A stretch of DNA of 64,000 bases from the NCBI GenBank assembly GCA_021647505.1, contig JAKIUN010000012.1, positions 1-64,000 of the forward strand, read 5' to 3'. Positions within the stretch are counted from its first letter, which is position 1; every line of letters starts with the position of its first letter. The translations under genes and the position numbers were made by a program. This document shows positions 61,002-64,000 of this stretch, in pieces. The DNA is from Gammaproteobacteria bacterium (GTDB lineage Bacteria > Pseudomonadota > Gammaproteobacteria > SZUA-152). The notes beneath the pieces are model-generated. The model did no database searches, was not told where the DNA came from, and worked only from the letters and a program-made list of their open reading frames with translations.

Positions 61002-61315
61002 GGTTGATCGGTTGTGCTGGAGAGGCAGCGTGTGGTGTTTTCCTTCGCTGTGTTAACGCATGCCAAGTGCTTCTGTGGCTCATCCTGATATAGCTGGGTG
61101 CATATTTTATAACTGCGAATCAGGGCCCAGTTGCACTCCATCTGTTGTTCAATTCGTTGCAGAGCTGCCCGTTGTCTGTCGTTGTGCTGCTCATGTTCAT
61201 CAATGTCTTCGAGCAACTGACGGAGTGCCTGCTTTGTCTGAGGGGGGGCGATTTCCGCCGCACTGGCAAGTGAGAGGGCGAATAGGAACAGGACGGTGCT
61301 TCGAAGAACAATCAT
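60998..61315 (-). CDS. Small exported hypothetical protein; stop codon supplied by the MITE end
   Basis: Signal-like MIVLRSTVLFLFALSLASAAEI; two Cys; coiled-coil-like. Confidence 0.5.
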   Translation of the reverse strand: MIVLRSTVLFLFALSLASAAEIAPPQTKQALRQLLEDIDEHEQHNDRQRAALQRIEQQMECNWALIRSYKICTQLYQDEPQKHLACVNTAKENTTRCLSSTTDQP

Positions 61316-61488
61316 TGTGGTTACATCTGTGATCACGCGGCCAAGAATAGCAAATACGAAGGCCGGTGTGCAGGTCTTTGAACCTCAGGTTTGTTATCGC
61401 TAGAAATCGCTAGAACAAATAGAACTCCCCTAAAGAACCCTCTGTTTTAAGTCGATGTCTTTCCGGTGAGGGCTCTTTTGAGGGCGGG

Positions 61489-63654
61489 ATGTGTCGATGG
61501 ATCTCACGGATGCGGTGTAGCTTGCTGCACGACCAATCAATGCGGGGGCTTCAAGGGGTGTCTGAGCTGCTGAACGTGCTGCTGGTGGAAGATTCTGAGG
61601 ATGATGCAATCCTGACTCGGCGCCAGCTGTCACAGGCAGGTTTCGTGCTTTATTGCGAGCGGGTCGACAGTGCCAGACTCATGCAGGCTGCATTGGACTC
61701 TCGTGATTGGGATGTAGTTATATCCGATTATCATATGCCCGGCTTTAGTGGCTCTGCGGCGTTGAAACTGTTGCAGGCAACGGAGCTGGATATCCCCTTT
61801 GTCATCGTTTCCGGGGCGATTGGTGAGGGAATCGCCGTCGAGTTGATGCGTGCCGGAGCGCATGATTACATCATGAAAGACAATTTGGCGCGGTTGGCGC
61901 CGGCCATTGAGCGTGAGCTGCGCGAGGCCGGTGAACGCCGTGCGCGCCGGGCGGCAGAGGCGGATTTGCGGCTGGCTGCCAAGGTCTTCGAGGGGAGTGT
62001 CGAAGGCATCCTGATTACGGATAAGGACGGCCGTATTCTTCGTATCAATCAGGCCTTCCTGGATATCACCGGTTATGGTGAAGACGAGGCGATCGGTCAG
62101 AGACCCCGTATGCTGCAATCCGGCCGCCATGATGAGGCATTTTTTCGCCATATGTGGGCATCATTGGTCGACACGGGCTCCTGGCAGGGTGAGATTTGGA
62201 ACCGACGCAAAAATGGTGAGATTTATCCCGAGTGGCTGACGATTAGTGCGGTCAGTGATGAGTCGGGCCAAGTCACGCATTACATTGGTGGTTTCACTGA
62301 CCTGAGTCAGCAAAAACAGGCTGAGGAGCATATCCAGCATCTGATGTACTATGATGCACTGACTAATCTGCCCAACCGCACGCTGTTCCGCGATCACTTT
62401 CAGCACTGCATGCTGCGAACCCGGCGTTCTAACGACCATACGGCCTTCATTCATCTGGATCTCGATCGCTTTATCAAGGTCAACGATACCCTGGGGCATG
62501 CCGTGGGTGACCAGTTATTGCTGCAGGTGGGGCAGAGGTTGTCCAAGACTATTCGCCCGATGGACTTCGTGGCGCGCCTGGGGGGGGATGATTTTGCCAT
62601 AGCCGTGCCGGCGCTGATGACGCGTGCCGAAGTGGAAGATTTCCTGGAGACGATTGTCGATGTCTTCGCTGAACCTTTTTGTATCGCGAAAAGGGAGATA
62701 TTTCTCGTGCCCAGTATGGGAGCGGTCATGTACCCGGATGACGCCAGCAGTTATGACGAGCTGGCCTGCTGTGCTGAGACGGCCCTGCAATATGCAAAGC
62801 GGCTGGGGGAGCGCTATCAGTTCTACCACAGTGCCATGAATACCGATGCCGATGAACGCTTGAATATGGAAAGCGCCCTGCGGCGAGCGCTGGAACGCGA
62901 TGAGTTCCGCCTGCACTATCAACCCCAGGTGGATGTATCGACGGGCGATGTCATTGGTGTCGAGGCCTTGCTGCGTTGGGAGCGACGCGATGACGGCATG
63001 GTGATGCCGGGTCGCTTTATCCCCCTGCTGGAGGATACGGGATTGATTATCCCGGTTGGTGAATGGGTATTAAGACGTGCCTGTCGCGATCAGCAAACGT
63101 GGCTGGCGGAGGGAGGCAGGCCGGTGCCGGTTGCGGTCAATCTGTCACCACGCCAATTCCGCAACCGGGATCTGGTGCATATGATCGATAAGGTGCTGGA
63201 GGAAAGTGGTACAGATCCGCACCTGCTGGAGCTGGAAATTACCGAAAGCAGTGTCATGGATGACCCGGAGTTTGCGATGCAGACCCTTCAGGCCTGCCAC
63301 GAACGGGGTATCCGCATTGCCATCGATGACTTTGGTACGGGTTACTCGTCGCTCAGCTATCTGAAGCGTTTCCCGCTGGATGTGCTGAAGATTGATCGTT
63401 CCTTCGTCGCCGATGTGCCCGGGAATGATGACGATGCAGCTATTATTGACACCATTATCGCCATGGCGCACCGTTTGAATCTGCGTGTGATTGCCGAAGG
63501 CGTGGAGACTGCGGCACAGCAGGGTTTTCTGCGTGAACACGGCTGCGACTGGGTGCAGGGCTATTATTTTGGCCGGCCCATGCCGCTGCCAGATCTGTTG
63601 CATTATCTGCAAAAGCAGGCAGCGACTCCCGCCCGGGAGGGTTTGCGAGACTAG
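61489..63654 (+). CDS. REC-PAS-GGDEF-EAL protein
   Basis: NVLLVEDSEDDAILTRRQL; ARLGGDDFAIAV; GVEALLRWERR; IDDFGTGYSSLSYLKRFPLDVLKIDRSFV. Confidence 0.93.
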   Translation: MCRWISRMRCSLLHDQSMRGLQGVSELLNVLLVEDSEDDAILTRRQLSQAGFVLYCERVDSARLMQAALDSRDWDVVISDYHMPGFSGSAALKLLQATELDIPFVIVSGAIGEGIAVELMRAGAHDYIMKDNLARLAPAIERELREAGERRARRAAEADLRLAAKVFEGSVEGILITDKDGRILRINQAFLDITGYGEDEAIGQRPRMLQSGRHDEAFFRHMWASLVDTGSWQGEIWNRRKNGEIYPEWLTISAVSDESGQVTHYIGGFTDLSQQKQAEEHIQHLMYYDALTNLPNRTLFRDHFQHCMLRTRRSNDHTAFIHLDLDRFIKVNDTLGHAVGDQLLLQVGQRLSKTIRPMDFVARLGGDDFAIAVPALMTRAEVEDFLETIVDVFAEPFCIAKREIFLVPSMGAVMYPDDASSYDELACCAETALQYAKRLGERYQFYHSAMNTDADERLNMESALRRALERDEFRLHYQPQVDVSTGDVIGVEALLRWERRDDGMVMPGRFIPLLEDTGLIIPVGEWVLRRACRDQQTWLAEGGRPVPVAVNLSPRQFRNRDLVHMIDKVLEESGTDPHLLELEITESSVMDDPEFAMQTLQACHERGIRIAIDDFGTGYSSLSYLKRFPLDVLKIDRSFVADVPGNDDDAAIIDTIIAMAHRLNLRVIAEGVETAAQQGFLREHGCDWVQGYYFGRPMPLPDLLHYLQKQAATPAREGLRD

Positions 63655-63735
63655 CGTGGATAGAAAACGGGTTTTTTGACCCGTATTCGGACTTTCAGTC
63701 CGTAAAACTAACCCGCTTGCTTTAGCGGGTGGTTG
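63655..63735 (+). repeat. 3'-terminal relic of the structured element seen at 47835-48180
   Basis: ACGGGTTTTTTGACCCGT, CGGACTTTCAGTCCG, ACCCGCTTGCTTTAGCGGGT in the same order as the minus strand of the 47.8 kb element. Confidence 0.7.
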
Positions 63736-63886
63736 TTGAGTACCTTATCAGCCTGAATTATGTCTAGATCACTGATTCTACCATTGAATCAGGCAGGCTC
63801 TGTGGTAGATTCAGGGATGCACGGGAAAGCTGGTATATCCCAATTGCTATGCTAAGGTGAATGGAGGAGTTGTGAGGGATTACACA

Positions 63887-64000
63887 ATGTCAGACAAGGT
63901 GATTTTGCTGGTCGAGGATAATCCCGACGATGAGGCACTGACCCTGCGGGCTCTGAAGAAGAATAATATTTTGAATGAAGTTGTCGTCGCTCGTGACGGT
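63887..64000 (+). CDS. Response regulator receiver protein (partial, runs off window)
   Basis: [38 protein letters not shown]. Confidence 0.85.
   Translation, partial: MSDKVILLVEDNPDDEALTLRALKKNNILNEVVVARDG

Overview
The window is a gammaproteobacterial chromosomal segment of unknown species: conserved housekeeping blocks interrupted by degraded mobile DNA. Core genes include a glpK/GDPD/glpD-like operon, pilU, suhB, folE2-queD, dxs, ispA-xseB, rubrerythrin-DUF3501, parE, parC, htpX, fimX, epmB/efp/epmA, psd, hemH, xseA, guaB-guaA, tadA, tRNA-Ser(CGA), mscS and a REC-PAS-GGDEF-EAL protein. The accessory features I consider most interesting are: (1) a tightly packed cluster at 13.4-20.5 kb encoding a Ser/Thr kinase, a lipoprotein caspase-like protease, a lipoprotein alpha/beta hydrolase and an autotransporter, which looks like an envelope-spanning system; (2) an orphan, highly structured, IS200/IS605- or HEARO(omega RNA)-like element at ~47.84-48.18 kb with no nuclease ORF, plus a 3'-terminal relic at ~63.66 kb; (3) a region between guaA and tadA marked by three copies of the guaA 3' end (att-like), carrying a decayed TOTE-type primase, a RelE/XRE toxin-antitoxin pair and a DUF4143-type ATPase; (4) a degenerate integron at the left edge (truncated intI, candidate LexA box, one cassette with a group II intron 3' end at its attC); (5) a REP/RAYT element that appears to split a toxin-antitoxin pair between parE and parC. 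All calls come from reading the sequence and the supplied ORF translations. No database searches were run.
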